From IMG/VR virus record IMGVR_UViG_3300005290_000006, positions 76,360 to 127,348 of that record: DNA of 50,989 bases; one strand, given 5' to 3'. Source of the DNA: a virus. The notes under the pieces were generated by a model that saw nothing but the letters and a program-made list of their open reading frames with translations, ran no database searches and was not told the origin of the DNA. Below, piece after piece: positions 16,480 to 25,365 of this stretch (position 1 is its first letter; each line of letters opens with the position of its first letter). A program made the translations under genes and the position numbers.

Positions 16480-19401
16480 TTACACGTTTGCAATGCTCGA
16501 ATCGTGTGGCAGGAAGATGATGTCAATCGCTTCCTTAACGCCCACACCGCCATCACCGGTCAACTTCAAGTTCTTACGGACACTGAAGCCAGTGAGGTTA
16601 TCCACGTTACTGATAACGTCCACTGTGGTATCACCGGAGATAGCGCTCAGCTTCACGGACACCACCTGGTCACCCACGTCTTGCATCAGACTGGTGACGA
16701 AGTTGGTAATGCCGATCGTCATTGCGCCGTACAGAGCCACGTTGATAACCCGTGGGGAACTGGCGGTTAACGCATCCTTCAGGTTTTGGTTCTTGTAACC
16801 CGCTGCCGTCAGGTAATAGGTAATGGTAAACTCGAGGTCCTGCTTGAGGAACGACTCGTAGTTGCTGTTGACCACCACCTTCTGGTACCCCAGCTTGCTG
16901 CGTGGCTGGTAGAACAGGTCGGTACGGTCCAGCGCTTCCGAGGTAAAGGCTTCCATGTCTTTACTGATGACGTTGACGAAGTAGTTCTTCGTGTCCAGAG
17001 CAAACTGGACGTCATACGGGTCATCGCTGAAGAAGTAGTTCCCGTCGAAAGCAATGAAGTCCCAGTGGTACTTGAGATCACGAGGAGCCAAGATAACAGG
17101 TTTCCCGTCTTCTAACACCACGTCACCCGCACGATACAACAGACGCGTACTGCCGTCAGAGTTGTAGACGATCTGACCAGCCTGTTGTTCCAGGATAGCC
17201 TCATCGTTGTCATCGAAGACCAACTCACCTTCTTCATCCCGCTTGAACTTGTTGACCAAGTAGGTTTCAGGAACGTCTGTTGGATAACGCAGGTACTGGG
17301 CTTCACCCACCAGCGGACGAATCCGGCTGTAGAGGTTACCCATCAGTTTACCGAAGGTCACGCCGTAGCGGGTCTCGATGATCGCAACCATGTCTTCAGG
17401 GAACAAGGACTGGTCGATCTTCGCATCGGAATCCGTTTTGCTGAACTCCTGGTCACCCACGTAGCAGAAGATAAACGTCATGTCGATCTTCAACTTGGAA
17501 CCGGTGCTTGGCTGGACGGTACCGAACTGGTGCAGGTTGGTGAAGTAAATCACGTCGTTCACATCAACGTCGAACTTACTTTCCAGGTCAAACTCCCAGA
17601 TACGTTCCTTGTCTTCCGTGATGCCCACCAGAGTACCGGCAATAGAGGCCAGGCTGGTGGAGTCTTCGGGGGAGATCGACAGCTGCATGCCCAACACGTT
17701 GTTATCGAGCTGCTTGTACGCGTCACTAGACTTCGTCACCAGGGTGATCTTGTAACCGGTGTCAACGTGATCAATAGCAATCGACCCCACCCCCAGTTCA
17801 AACCCGAGTGTCGAGTTCTCAGCCACGAAGGTTTGGTTGTTGACAGTTGGGGCATCCAGGTGATAGGTCCGCAGCACGGCCTGGTTGCTGGTCATGTCCA
17901 ACACGTAGTAGAACGGTGTGTAGACCAGTGTCGAAGACGACATCGTGTCCACAAGCTGCTCACTGGACATTGCCAGGTAACGGTTCTTGTTGAGTTGGTT
18001 AACCAACTTGGACGTCGGGGTGGTGATGTCGAACAACACGTTGTGCGGGATGGTAATGCGCTTACCGTTATCCAACACCACGCCTGCACCCACCAGATCA
18101 TTCGCCGAAGCCAGGTGACTGCCCACGTAGCAAGACATCGGAGCGTAGAAGCCCTTGTTGTCCTGGATAGGTAGTTCCTTGCTGAGCGAGTAGGTCCGCT
18201 TGGTGAGGTAGTCGATGGTCTGCACTGCGCCGTAACCGTAGTTCTCAACCTTACCTTTCAGGTTGCTCTCGGTAATCGGGGTATTACGCTGGCGACGGTC
18301 ATCAATCAACGCTTGCTTCATCTCGTTGAAAGGAACCGGGTTAGTGCCGCCCGTGGTGATATCGATCACCGCCCAGGCCGCACCACCGGCGTTACGCAGC
18401 ATGGCCGACGTATCACCCAGCTTGCCAGCGCCGTAACGGAAGTCCTGGTAAGTTGGAGTAATCGACTGCGATGGGGTATCGCGCAGATCCTTGACCAACA
18501 CACCCTTGGTGGTGTAGGTGTAGATGCGGATCGTGCCAGTCCCCAGCTTGTTGCTGATGTAGACGTCAGGGATCTCGTAGTTGAACACGTTGTTAACCGT
18601 GTCAATATCCAGAGCCAGGGTAACCTTCAACGGGTCAAACACGTCCTGGTCGAAGGTGACGTCAATCTCGTTCAGCTGCCCGTCCTTATAAAGGAACGCA
18701 CGCACACCGAACAAGTAGTCCGAGTAATTAATCGAACCCCGGCAACCAGAACTTTCGTTCGCCGTGATGTTTTCAGTCGCTCGGATATCCAACTGCTCAA
18801 CAGGAATGTTGAACAAACGGTAGATCTTACCGTTAACTTCCTTGAGGTCCTTTTCGATCAGGTTAGTACCGATCGGACTGAAAGGGTTGTTGGTCTGTTC
18901 GTCGTACACAGCCTGCCAACCGGCTTTCTCACTATAACGCAGCTCTACGCCGTTGTTCACGCAGAAGCTGTAACCGTTAACGTCGAGGATGGTGTCCTTA
19001 GGAATCAAGATCACTTTGTAACTAACAGTGGTCTTACCCTGAGTAACCGTGACGTCCTTCGCAATGTCCTTGAAGGAATCCTCGGTGATTGCGAATTGCA
19101 GCATGGAGTTAGCCGGCATGGCAAACAAACCAAAGCGTTCGTCATCACCCATGTTGCGGCTGAGGTCGCTGACGTTACGAGCGTGCTTCAGGGCTACCTT
19201 GCTGGTTGCGTCTTCCAGGCGATTGAGGAAGCCGTGCGTAGTACCCAGGATCAGGTCCATGCACAAGACCGCTGGGTGAGACTTGCTGTTCAGCTTGACG
19301 GTCCCGTTAAACCAGTTCTTTTCGATTTCATCAACGATCAGGTTAATGCCTCGTTGCGGGTTGTTCGCCAACCGAGTCAGATCATCTTGAGACATTGCCA
19401 T
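16480..19401 (-). CDS. Large virion structural protein, possibly baseplate wedge-like
   Basis: A 973-residue protein, the longest in the window. It is rich in beta strands and asparagine, with no membrane segment. The stretch around residues 125-205 (IPKDTILDVNGYSFCVNNGV ... GKIYRLFNIPVEQLDI) and a later RRQRNTPITESNLKG resemble the layout of baseplate wedge proteins of the gp6/J type, which have 'iPkGT.l...g..F.t' and 'R....vT..D'; this is a weak resemblance. It follows the 19401-20474 gene with start and stop sharing one base; two starts (MAMS) are possible, the first with GGAGA ten bases upstream. Role in the tail/baseplate is inference. Confidence 0.6.
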   Translation of the reverse strand: MAMSQDDLTRLANNPQRGINLIVDEIEKNWFNGTVKLNSKSHPAVLCMDLILGTTHGFLNRLEDATSKVALKHARNVSDLSRNMGDDERFGLFAMPANSMLQFAITEDSFKDIAKDVTVTQGKTTVSYKVILIPKDTILDVNGYSFCVNNGVELRYSEKAGWQAVYDEQTNNPFSPIGTNLIEKDLKEVNGKIYRLFNIPVEQLDIRATENITANESSGCRGSINYSDYLFGVRAFLYKDGQLNEIDVTFDQDVFDPLKVTLALDIDTVNNVFNYEIPDVYISNKLGTGTIRIYTYTTKGVLVKDLRDTPSQSITPTYQDFRYGAGKLGDTSAMLRNAGGAAWAVIDITTGGTNPVPFNEMKQALIDDRRQRNTPITESNLKGKVENYGYGAVQTIDYLTKRTYSLSKELPIQDNKGFYAPMSCYVGSHLASANDLVGAGVVLDNGKRITIPHNVLFDITTPTSKLVNQLNKNRYLAMSSEQLVDTMSSSTLVYTPFYYVLDMTSNQAVLRTYHLDAPTVNNQTFVAENSTLGFELGVGSIAIDHVDTGYKITLVTKSSDAYKQLDNNVLGMQLSISPEDSTSLASIAGTLVGITEDKERIWEFDLESKFDVDVNDVIYFTNLHQFGTVQPSTGSKLKIDMTFIFCYVGDQEFSKTDSDAKIDQSLFPEDMVAIIETRYGVTFGKLMGNLYSRIRPLVGEAQYLRYPTDVPETYLVNKFKRDEEGELVFDDNDEAILEQQAGQIVYNSDGSTRLLYRAGDVVLEDGKPVILAPRDLKYHWDFIAFDGNYFFSDDPYDVQFALDTKNYFVNVISKDMEAFTSEALDRTDLFYQPRSKLGYQKVVVNSNYESFLKQDLEFTITYYLTAAGYKNQNLKDALTASSPRVINVALYGAMTIGITNFVTSLMQDVGDQVVSVKLSAISGDTTVDVISNVDNLTGFSVRKNLKLTGDGGVGVKEAIDIIFLPHDSSIANV

Positions 19402-20474
19402 CAGATTTCTCTCCAGTATTCCATTTCCATGGTGTCAATGTTGATCCATGGATAAGACTCGCTGCCGTCAGCGTAGTGTTCGGAAAATGCAAGTTTACGA
19501 TATTTCTGCTCACGAACAGACGGCAGCAGGTCCGGGTTGGATTTCAAGGTGCAGCGGTTGAACATGTCGGCAATACGGATGTTACCGAAACGGAAGCCTA
19601 CAGAAGAGAAGTTAATCTCCAACTCATCCTGTCCCTGCCCACGAATACTGTTCTGCGTCCGGTCGATGGTACTGAAGGCACCCGACGGGAATGTGGTGGG
19701 GATGCTGCTCCCACTACAGAACAACCACTCGATGTTCCGCATGTTCTTGTTCATGATCACGTGGTAAATGCGGCAGTCGTAATCAATGTAGTTCTCGATC
19801 AACGCAGACGGGTAAGGTTCCATCCCCTCATCGCCTAGCTTGACCGCTTCAATGTAATGGATCCAGGCTTCAAACATGTAAGCAAGGAAGTTAGGTTTAG
19901 GCACGTGGTACGACTGACGAACGTCGAAATCGTAGTTGACCTTCAGCACACCGTTGACGAACTGGTAGACTTCTTTACGGAAGCCTGGGTTGGATTTACC
20001 CATTGCCAGTTGCAAGTCAGGGAAACCAGAACTCACCTTCAGGTAGTTGGTGAGCGGAGGAATCCACGGGTACTTGGGGTTGAGAATATCGGACATACCA
20101 CTGTTACCACGACCCCACACCGGATCCAGCATGCCCTTTATATAAGCCAGCAAAGTATTTTTCTGAGGCCTGTACAAAGGAGCCAGCTGTGGATGTTTGA
20201 TGACGTTTTCGTCAGACAAATTCAGCATGGGCCTGCTAACAAACGCTAATCCTATGGTGTCGTCGGGGATGGGCGCTAGCTGGTTTCCTGGACCGAGAAT
20301 TCTGATGCCCCGGAGCATGTTGACCAACGGACTCTGTATCCCGGGTCCACCGTTTTCCTTGAACGCATAATCCAGGTACTCAGGAACAGTTTGTCTCGTT
20401 AAATCAACGGTAGGTTTCTCATTACCAGGTGTGCCTTCAAACCATCCCTCATTAGAAATCGGGCTGTCAGCCAT
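19401..20474 (-). CDS. Virion structural protein, function unknown
   Basis: A 357-residue protein rich in proline, aromatic residues and asparagine, typical of tail or baseplate components: NYDFDVRQSYHVPKPNFLAY in the middle and EMEYWREI at the end. No membrane segment or catalytic motif. It is the first gene of a two-gene minus-strand operon with the 973-residue protein; TGATG joins them. Its start is 30 bases from the divergent gene at 20505, with AAGG on one strand and GGAG on the other in the gap. Function not recognised. Confidence 0.65.
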   Translation of the reverse strand: MADSPISNEGWFEGTPGNEKPTVDLTRQTVPEYLDYAFKENGGPGIQSPLVNMLRGIRILGPGNQLAPIPDDTIGLAFVSRPMLNLSDENVIKHPQLAPLYRPQKNTLLAYIKGMLDPVWGRGNSGMSDILNPKYPWIPPLTNYLKVSSGFPDLQLAMGKSNPGFRKEVYQFVNGVLKVNYDFDVRQSYHVPKPNFLAYMFEAWIHYIEAVKLGDEGMEPYPSALIENYIDYDCRIYHVIMNKNMRNIEWLFCSGSSIPTTFPSGAFSTIDRTQNSIRGQGQDELEINFSSVGFRFGNIRIADMFNRCTLKSNPDLLPSVREQKYRKLAFSEHYADGSESYPWINIDTMEMEYWREI

Positions 20475-20504
20475 AATTATTTATTCCTTCTCGGAGAGGT
20501 TAAC

Positions 20505-21620
20505 ATGATCGGAAGTGTACTCAATCTGGGGTCTTTCTTACTCGACTTCGCGTCGAAAGTCTACCCAGACAGCAAAGATATAGGCTCGGCAGCCGACGTG
20601 GCTGAGCGGGTAAAACGTTCATACAATGTGGTTTCGACCACATCGGTGACACAGTCTGCAAACCGCGCAATCATTGCTCCAATGTGCGGTATCGAAGCGC
20701 CTTTGCTGCACCAGGAATTCATGGCTGATCTGATGCAGATCGTCATGCTGCGTGACGTCGTGGCCACCCTGACCCACTTGGCTTTGCAGAACTCTGCTGG
20801 CATGGGTGTCAAGGTTCAGGACATTATCGGCACCATCAGCCCTAACCGTGGCGGCATGCTGTCCGTGCTGGGTGCTGAAGCCCTCAACGACAACATCCGC
20901 GGCCTGGAAGACAACACTGCCAAAGGCGAAGACGAAGACAAAACCAACTTCGTTCAAGTCGGTGGCAAGACCTTCCCGGATCTCCACGAGTTCGCCCCGC
21001 TGGCCATCGGTAAGGTAGTGAACGCTACTATCTACGGTGACAACGGCGCCAAGATCGAGTTCCCGCTGACCTTCCGTCAAATCCCGATGCCGATGAAAGC
21101 GGCTGACCTGACCATGACGTTCTCGGCTGCGAAGATCGAAGACGGCTTTAAAGCTCGCATCATGATGATGAAGACCGGTGAGTTGACCTCTCCTGAATTC
21201 TGTTCTGGCTTCGACATCGTTAAAGAGCGCTTCCGCATCCGCAACGAAGAAATGTCGGGCTACTATAAAGAAGCCCTGGCTCGTGAAACCGGTAACCGCA
21301 TGGCGGCGATCAAGACCGGCCTGGTCAGCTTCAACAGCATGGCCAACACCTTCATCCTCAGCAAGGACACGGCCAACCAGCTCGAACTGGACATCGGTAA
21401 GCGTTTCGATGATCCGAAGTCGCGCGAGAAGATCTTCTCGGCGGTCAAGGCCAACACCATCATCGTGTGCAACGAAGACCGTGGCGTGTTCACGTTCTAC
21501 ACACACGGTTCGAACATGGCAGAGACTTACACCCGTAAGGACCTGTCGAACAAATCCAAGAAAGACACCGGCAGTAACACGCTGGCTGATCTGGTCAAAC
21601 TGTTGAACGGGGGCGTGTAA
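20505..21620 (+). CDS. Probable abundant virion protein
   Basis: A 371-residue protein with a hydrophobic start (MIGSVLNLGSFLLDFASKVY) and a middle beta-rich domain (VQVGGKTFPDLHEFAPLAIG). GIE|AP near residue 63 is one possible head-protease site. Codons after about 20690 are strongly regular, suggesting high expression. GGAGAGG precedes the ATG. It starts the long plus-strand run to 35352; the next gene begins directly after its stop. No known family recognised. Confidence 0.65.
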   Translation: MIGSVLNLGSFLLDFASKVYPDSKDIGSAADVAERVKRSYNVVSTTSVTQSANRAIIAPMCGIEAPLLHQEFMADLMQIVMLRDVVATLTHLALQNSAGMGVKVQDIIGTISPNRGGMLSVLGAEALNDNIRGLEDNTAKGEDEDKTNFVQVGGKTFPDLHEFAPLAIGKVVNATIYGDNGAKIEFPLTFRQIPMPMKAADLTMTFSAAKIEDGFKARIMMMKTGELTSPEFCSGFDIVKERFRIRNEEMSGYYKEALARETGNRMAAIKTGLVSFNSMANTFILSKDTANQLELDIGKRFDDPKSREKIFSAVKANTIIVCNEDRGVFTFYTHGSNMAETYTRKDLSNKSKKDTGSNTLADLVKLLNGGV

Positions 21621-22505
21621 ATGGACGCAATTGAATATAGCGCTGGCGTTGAAACGTTTAAAGACACTGAGGTCATCTCGGCGTTGCTGAACATTTCGGT
21701 TGCCGCCACTGACCTGGAAGGTAACATCAGTCGCATTCGTAACAGCGACCTGGACCTCTCCGCCGTTGCCAACGAGTGGATCATCACCAAAGGCCTGGGC
21801 AAGTTCCTGCGGGACAATGGTGTGCGTACTGACGACCTGTCGCAAACCCTGCTGGTCGGTGTTGCTGCGATCCAAGCGCTGGTGCCTGAAGTGACCAAGC
21901 TGGTCAAAGGCTACAACGAGAAGATTTGGTCCGGCAAGATGCTGACCCTGCGTCAGACCAACATCCTGAACCTGATCGAGCACCTCACGTTCTGGATCAA
22001 GTTCACCCGGATGATCTTCGACGTTCTGTTGACCATGAACAACAAGGACATCCACGCGGACCAGTACCTGACCAAGTACGACACCCGCTGGATCAACGGC
22101 ACCGATCGTTTCTACCGTCAACTCACTGCCGAGCTGCTGAAAGGCTCCAAGGCTGTGCTGGCGCGTTTGAACGACGTACCGGATATCGAAATGACCCCTA
22201 CTACCCTCGACGTGCTGGAAAGCACTGAAGGCGCTGACAAGGTCGATCTGCTGAAGCAGGGTTTCGGTGTCCACCTGGTCAACCCGATTTTCTGGTACCA
22301 CCTGGCCTGGTCCAAGATCAACATCATGCGCATCGAAAACATGCGTCGTGATAACGAACTGTTCGCCATGAAGATCAACCAAGCCATCAACAAGAAGTCC
22401 GGTGGCGGCGAAGATCCTCAGCTCGAACGGCAGATCGAGATCTACCAGAACGAGATCATCAAGAACACTGTTGCCATCGAACAGATCGAGAAGAAATATG
22501 CCTGA
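21621..22505 (+). CDS. Probable virion protein with short N-terminal GVE|TF motif
   Basis: A 294-residue protein starting at the base after the previous stop, so it probably depends on translation of that gene. Near the N-terminus, SAGVETF gives G-V-E|TF at residues 8-12, matching the S/A/G-x-E cleavage pattern; the propeptide would be very short. The body is helical, with aromatic-rich segments (HLTFWIKFTRMIFDVLL), and the last 50 residues look like a coiled coil (QLERQIEIYQNEIIKNTVAI). It overlaps the next gene by 8 bases. Confidence 0.65.
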   Translation: MDAIEYSAGVETFKDTEVISALLNISVAATDLEGNISRIRNSDLDLSAVANEWIITKGLGKFLRDNGVRTDDLSQTLLVGVAAIQALVPEVTKLVKGYNEKIWSGKMLTLRQTNILNLIEHLTFWIKFTRMIFDVLLTMNNKDIHADQYLTKYDTRWINGTDRFYRQLTAELLKGSKAVLARLNDVPDIEMTPTTLDVLESTEGADKVDLLKQGFGVHLVNPIFWYHLAWSKINIMRIENMRRDNELFAMKINQAINKKSGGGEDPQLERQIEIYQNEIIKNTVAIEQIEKKYA

Positions 22506-23010
22506 TTACAGACTGATCAAAAACGGCTACGTGGAAGCGTCGTTGTCTGATCAGGAGTTGGCGTCGTTGTTCAAGAACTTGCGCCTGTTGCGTACGGACT
22601 CGTACAACGACTTCGAAATTGTGGTGAAGGGTTACGTTGCCGTGGAAACACTGCGGGAAGCGAAACGTATCACCGGTAACAATTTCGCCCACTTCCTGGA
22701 ACTGAACTTCGACGGCGGCCGCGGTCCGCTGGCAAGCCTGGTACGCGACATCGTGCATTACCTCAATGGTAAGCAAGGGCACCTCACCGTGCTCACTGCG
22801 ATTCGCATGCAAGAACACGTGTTGGAAGCCTCTGCCCGTGCTCGCTCTGCAACTTATCAGTCGGGACATCGTCCGGGTGGTAATGAGCCGTTCCTCAAGG
22901 ACGGTTACCGCATCGAAGACTACGACCTTTATCGTCTTGCTGCTGGTATTGGCCCCGCCGCTGTAGGACGGATTCTTTTACTCTTGGGCGGAGAAAACAA
23001 CTATGCCTAG
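22498..23010 (+). CDS. Hypothetical protein
   Basis: Start at ATG 22498, within the 8-base overlap with the preceding gene; the longer frame from 22402 only shadows that gene. The 170-residue product is basic in the middle (AIRMQEHVLEASARARS) and ends with a hydrophobic stretch (LAAGIGPAAVGRILLLLGG) that could be a helix in a membrane or in a protein core. It overlaps the following gene by 8 bases. Function unknown; part of the tightly packed 20505-25319 operon. Confidence 0.65.
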   Translation: MPDYRLIKNGYVEASLSDQELASLFKNLRLLRTDSYNDFEIVVKGYVAVETLREAKRITGNNFAHFLELNFDGGRGPLASLVRDIVHYLNGKQGHLTVLTAIRMQEHVLEASARARSATYQSGHRPGGNEPFLKDGYRIEDYDLYRLAAGIGPAAVGRILLLLGGENNYA

Positions 23011-24322
23011 TCCTGAGGTTCTTGCGAACGAGAAGTTGGCGGCCGAGATGGCTGCTATCAACGTGGTGACATCGACCGAACTGGTTGAAGCCGCTACGAA
23101 CACTGGCGACCTGAACCGTTACCAGAACGAACTGGACAACGCGAAAGACCGTGTTCAGTCCGTGAAAGACACACTGCAAACGCTCAAGGCTCACGAGGTC
23201 ACCCCGACCTTGGTTTCGATCCTCGACAACCAGCTGGACCGTTCGCAAGTACCTATCCAGCCGGCTGAAGGTATGAGCGCGGTAGAAGGCGTTGAAGCAT
23301 TGGGTCTTACCCTGATGCCTAAAGACTACCTTCTGACGCGCCTGGTGGGCTGTGAGGGCTTCCTGGAAGACTTCTTCAAGAAGACGCGTGAAGTGTCGAG
23401 CCAGATGTCGATCAGTTTCCGCGAGACGTACATCCTGTTCACCCAAAGCCAGGACTCTCTGGACAAGTCGGTGGACCTGCTGGAAAACTCGCTGAACACT
23501 TCCCCGCCATTCGAAAAGGATCGCGAGAAGATTCTCCTGGGCAATCGTCTGTTCAACCTGTTCAAGGTTAACGGTAAGGTCGACGAGAACTGGGTCGAGA
23601 ACCTGAGCAAGCTGAGCCGTTCGCTGTCGGGGTTGAGCCAGAACTACTACCTCAACAACCGCAACCACCTGAACGCCACCCTGAGCTTCTTCGGCGGCTT
23701 TGACGGTAAGAACCAGGTCCAGGCTGAAGAGCGCTTCATGCTCCTGCCAACCTCGATCCCTTCCGAGCGCTTCAAAGAGTGCACCTACCCATGTCCTCAG
23801 CACTCCACGGCCGCGGCTAACGCCAAGCAGTCGGTTGAGCTGATGGGTGGTGCCTACTTCGTCGACATTCGTCAGAACCACGTGGACAAGGCTACCAAGT
23901 CTATCGGTGCGGTTGAAGACTTTGTTCAGCGCATGCTCGACATCGACATGACTGGCTTCGACAACTCCGCCCCAATGATCTTCCCGAAACTGGACTTCGA
24001 AATCAAGTCCCTGTCTTCGAGCCAGATCAAGGCTGTGGTCAAGATGCTGCGTGAAGTCCTCAAGGAATGGCGCAAGGTCTTCGACGGTGGCGAGAAGTTC
24101 AAGCTGGGTGAGTCGGATTACTCCGAGATCACCAAGGGCTTCTACGAGTCGGACATCAGCGACGAAATGAAAGACAAGCTCCTGACTACGTTCTCGGCCA
24201 TCGTGCGGAAGAACCAAATGGAACTGCTGAACATCCGCACTGCGGTGAACGGCTACCTCGTCCTGATCGTTGCTGGGCTGATCGAGCTCTGCCACACTTC
24301 CATCAAGGTTAACACGCCTTAA
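23003..24322 (+). CDS. Inner-body-like head protein with protease-type motifs
   Basis: A 439-residue protein starting after GGAGAAAAC. Candidate cleavage motifs: AVE|GV and GVE|AL near 93-99 and GCE|GF at 116-120, each matching S/A/G-x-E. The part before is a helical acidic propeptide-like region; after it come FLEDFFKKTREVSSQM and a long helical body. Same plan as other inner-body-like products here, but with a less hydrophobic segment after the motif. It likely belongs to the head interior; exact role unknown. Confidence 0.6.
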   Translation: MPSPEVLANEKLAAEMAAINVVTSTELVEAATNTGDLNRYQNELDNAKDRVQSVKDTLQTLKAHEVTPTLVSILDNQLDRSQVPIQPAEGMSAVEGVEALGLTLMPKDYLLTRLVGCEGFLEDFFKKTREVSSQMSISFRETYILFTQSQDSLDKSVDLLENSLNTSPPFEKDREKILLGNRLFNLFKVNGKVDENWVENLSKLSRSLSGLSQNYYLNNRNHLNATLSFFGGFDGKNQVQAEERFMLLPTSIPSERFKECTYPCPQHSTAAANAKQSVELMGGAYFVDIRQNHVDKATKSIGAVEDFVQRMLDIDMTGFDNSAPMIFPKLDFEIKSLSSSQIKAVVKMLREVLKEWRKVFDGGEKFKLGESDYSEITKGFYESDISDEMKDKLLTTFSAIVRKNQMELLNIRTAVNGYLVLIVAGLIELCHTSIKVNTP

Positions 24323-24341
24323 ATCAAGGTCGAGGTGGAAC

Positions 24342-25319
24342 ATGTCACAGATCCAACGTGATCTGACATCTGCCCTGGAACAGCACGTTCAATTGCTCCA
24401 AGCGAACAATGACGTGCTGAGTCTGGGTAAGCTGATGTCGACCAGTCCCCATTCTGTAGCGGGGAACGAAGCTTTCGCTGACAGCATGAAAGAACTGGGT
24501 TCTGGCCTACTGAGCGTTACTATGTGGGTCGGTGGTAAGGCTTTGAACGCCTTTACCGCAGGCATTGAAGCGGCTGGGACCCAGCTGTCTAAGTCCTTCG
24601 ACGACAACAAGACTTACATCAAGCGCTTGTTGGGTGACGTAGGCAAGAAGGATGAGCATGAACTGAAGCTCACTGCAACACAGGTGGCGATGATTACCTG
24701 CAAGGGTGACATCCACAGCATCTCCGGCGACATGGACGTGCTGATCAAACACCTGGAGCTTCTGGATAAACACAGCAAGGCGGTCCTGGATCATTTGGAC
24801 GCCCAGCTGATTGCCGTGAAGAAACTCAAAGACGCCAAACACACGGATGACGTCTTCGGGGTTATCGACGCGGTCGAGAAGTTGAAGTACCCGGCTTTCG
24901 CTGCATCGGCCACGCTGCCAGGCGGCAAGGAATGGACCTTTACCAGCGGTGAGGATGATTCTCCGAAATATTCTATGTCGGGGGATACTCCTGCGGGCGA
25001 AGGTGGAAACCTTTCGTTGTCCAAATCCAGTGCGGCTGAACTGCTGAACAAACTGGAGAAGGTCAATGTCCTTCACCAACGTGTCAAAGCTGCCTACGAC
25101 AGCTATCTTGCTTTTATCAAGTCCTGGGCCGAAATGGTTAAGGGCGTTGACGAGAACTTGACCAAGCTGGAATACCGGGTAACGAAGTCTGCGTTGAAGG
25201 AAGCCGAGAAGCTTCTGGAAGGAAACCGCGGGGCGCTTGCATTTTATAGTGGATTCACTCCGCGCGTGGTCGGATACACCGACCGGTACATTCATGGTGT
25301 ACTGGGTGTTTTCGCTTAA
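24342..25319 (+). CDS. Inner-body-like head protein with GNE|AF motif
   Basis: A 325-residue protein with GAGGTGG upstream of ATG. The first 40 residues include a helix (LEQHVQLLQANNDVLSLGKL); then SVAGNEAF gives G-N-E|AF at 41-45, followed by a mixed hydrophobic segment (GLLSVTMWVGGKALNAF). The rest is helical and lysine-rich with a low-complexity middle (GEDDSPKYSMSGDTPAGEGG). This is the same plan as the products at 9276 and 26752, with a short propeptide. Predicted processed internal head protein. Confidence 0.6.
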   Translation: MSQIQRDLTSALEQHVQLLQANNDVLSLGKLMSTSPHSVAGNEAFADSMKELGSGLLSVTMWVGGKALNAFTAGIEAAGTQLSKSFDDNKTYIKRLLGDVGKKDEHELKLTATQVAMITCKGDIHSISGDMDVLIKHLELLDKHSKAVLDHLDAQLIAVKKLKDAKHTDDVFGVIDAVEKLKYPAFAASATLPGGKEWTFTSGEDDSPKYSMSGDTPAGEGGNLSLSKSSAAELLNKLEKVNVLHQRVKAAYDSYLAFIKSWAEMVKGVDENLTKLEYRVTKSALKEAEKLLEGNRGALAFYSGFTPRVVGYTDRYIHGVLGVFA

Positions 25320-25333
25320 TTGTTTATAAACAA
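25320..25333. promoter_or_regulatory. 14-base perfect palindrome upstream of an abundant protein gene
   Basis: TTGTTTATAAACAA is a perfect palindrome 32 bases before ATG 25366. Its core, TGTTTAyAAAC, recurs at 38219-38229, 25 bases before the major capsid gene. It may be a promoter element, a binding site or a small 5' mRNA hairpin. Confidence 0.35.
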
Positions 25334-25365
25334 ACTCACTCGTTAACGAACAAGGGAAATACAAC

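Noticed and set aside
20619-22382. A 587-codon minus-strand open frame
   Set aside because: Antisense shadow of two coupled structural genes; no ribosome binding site and atypical composition.
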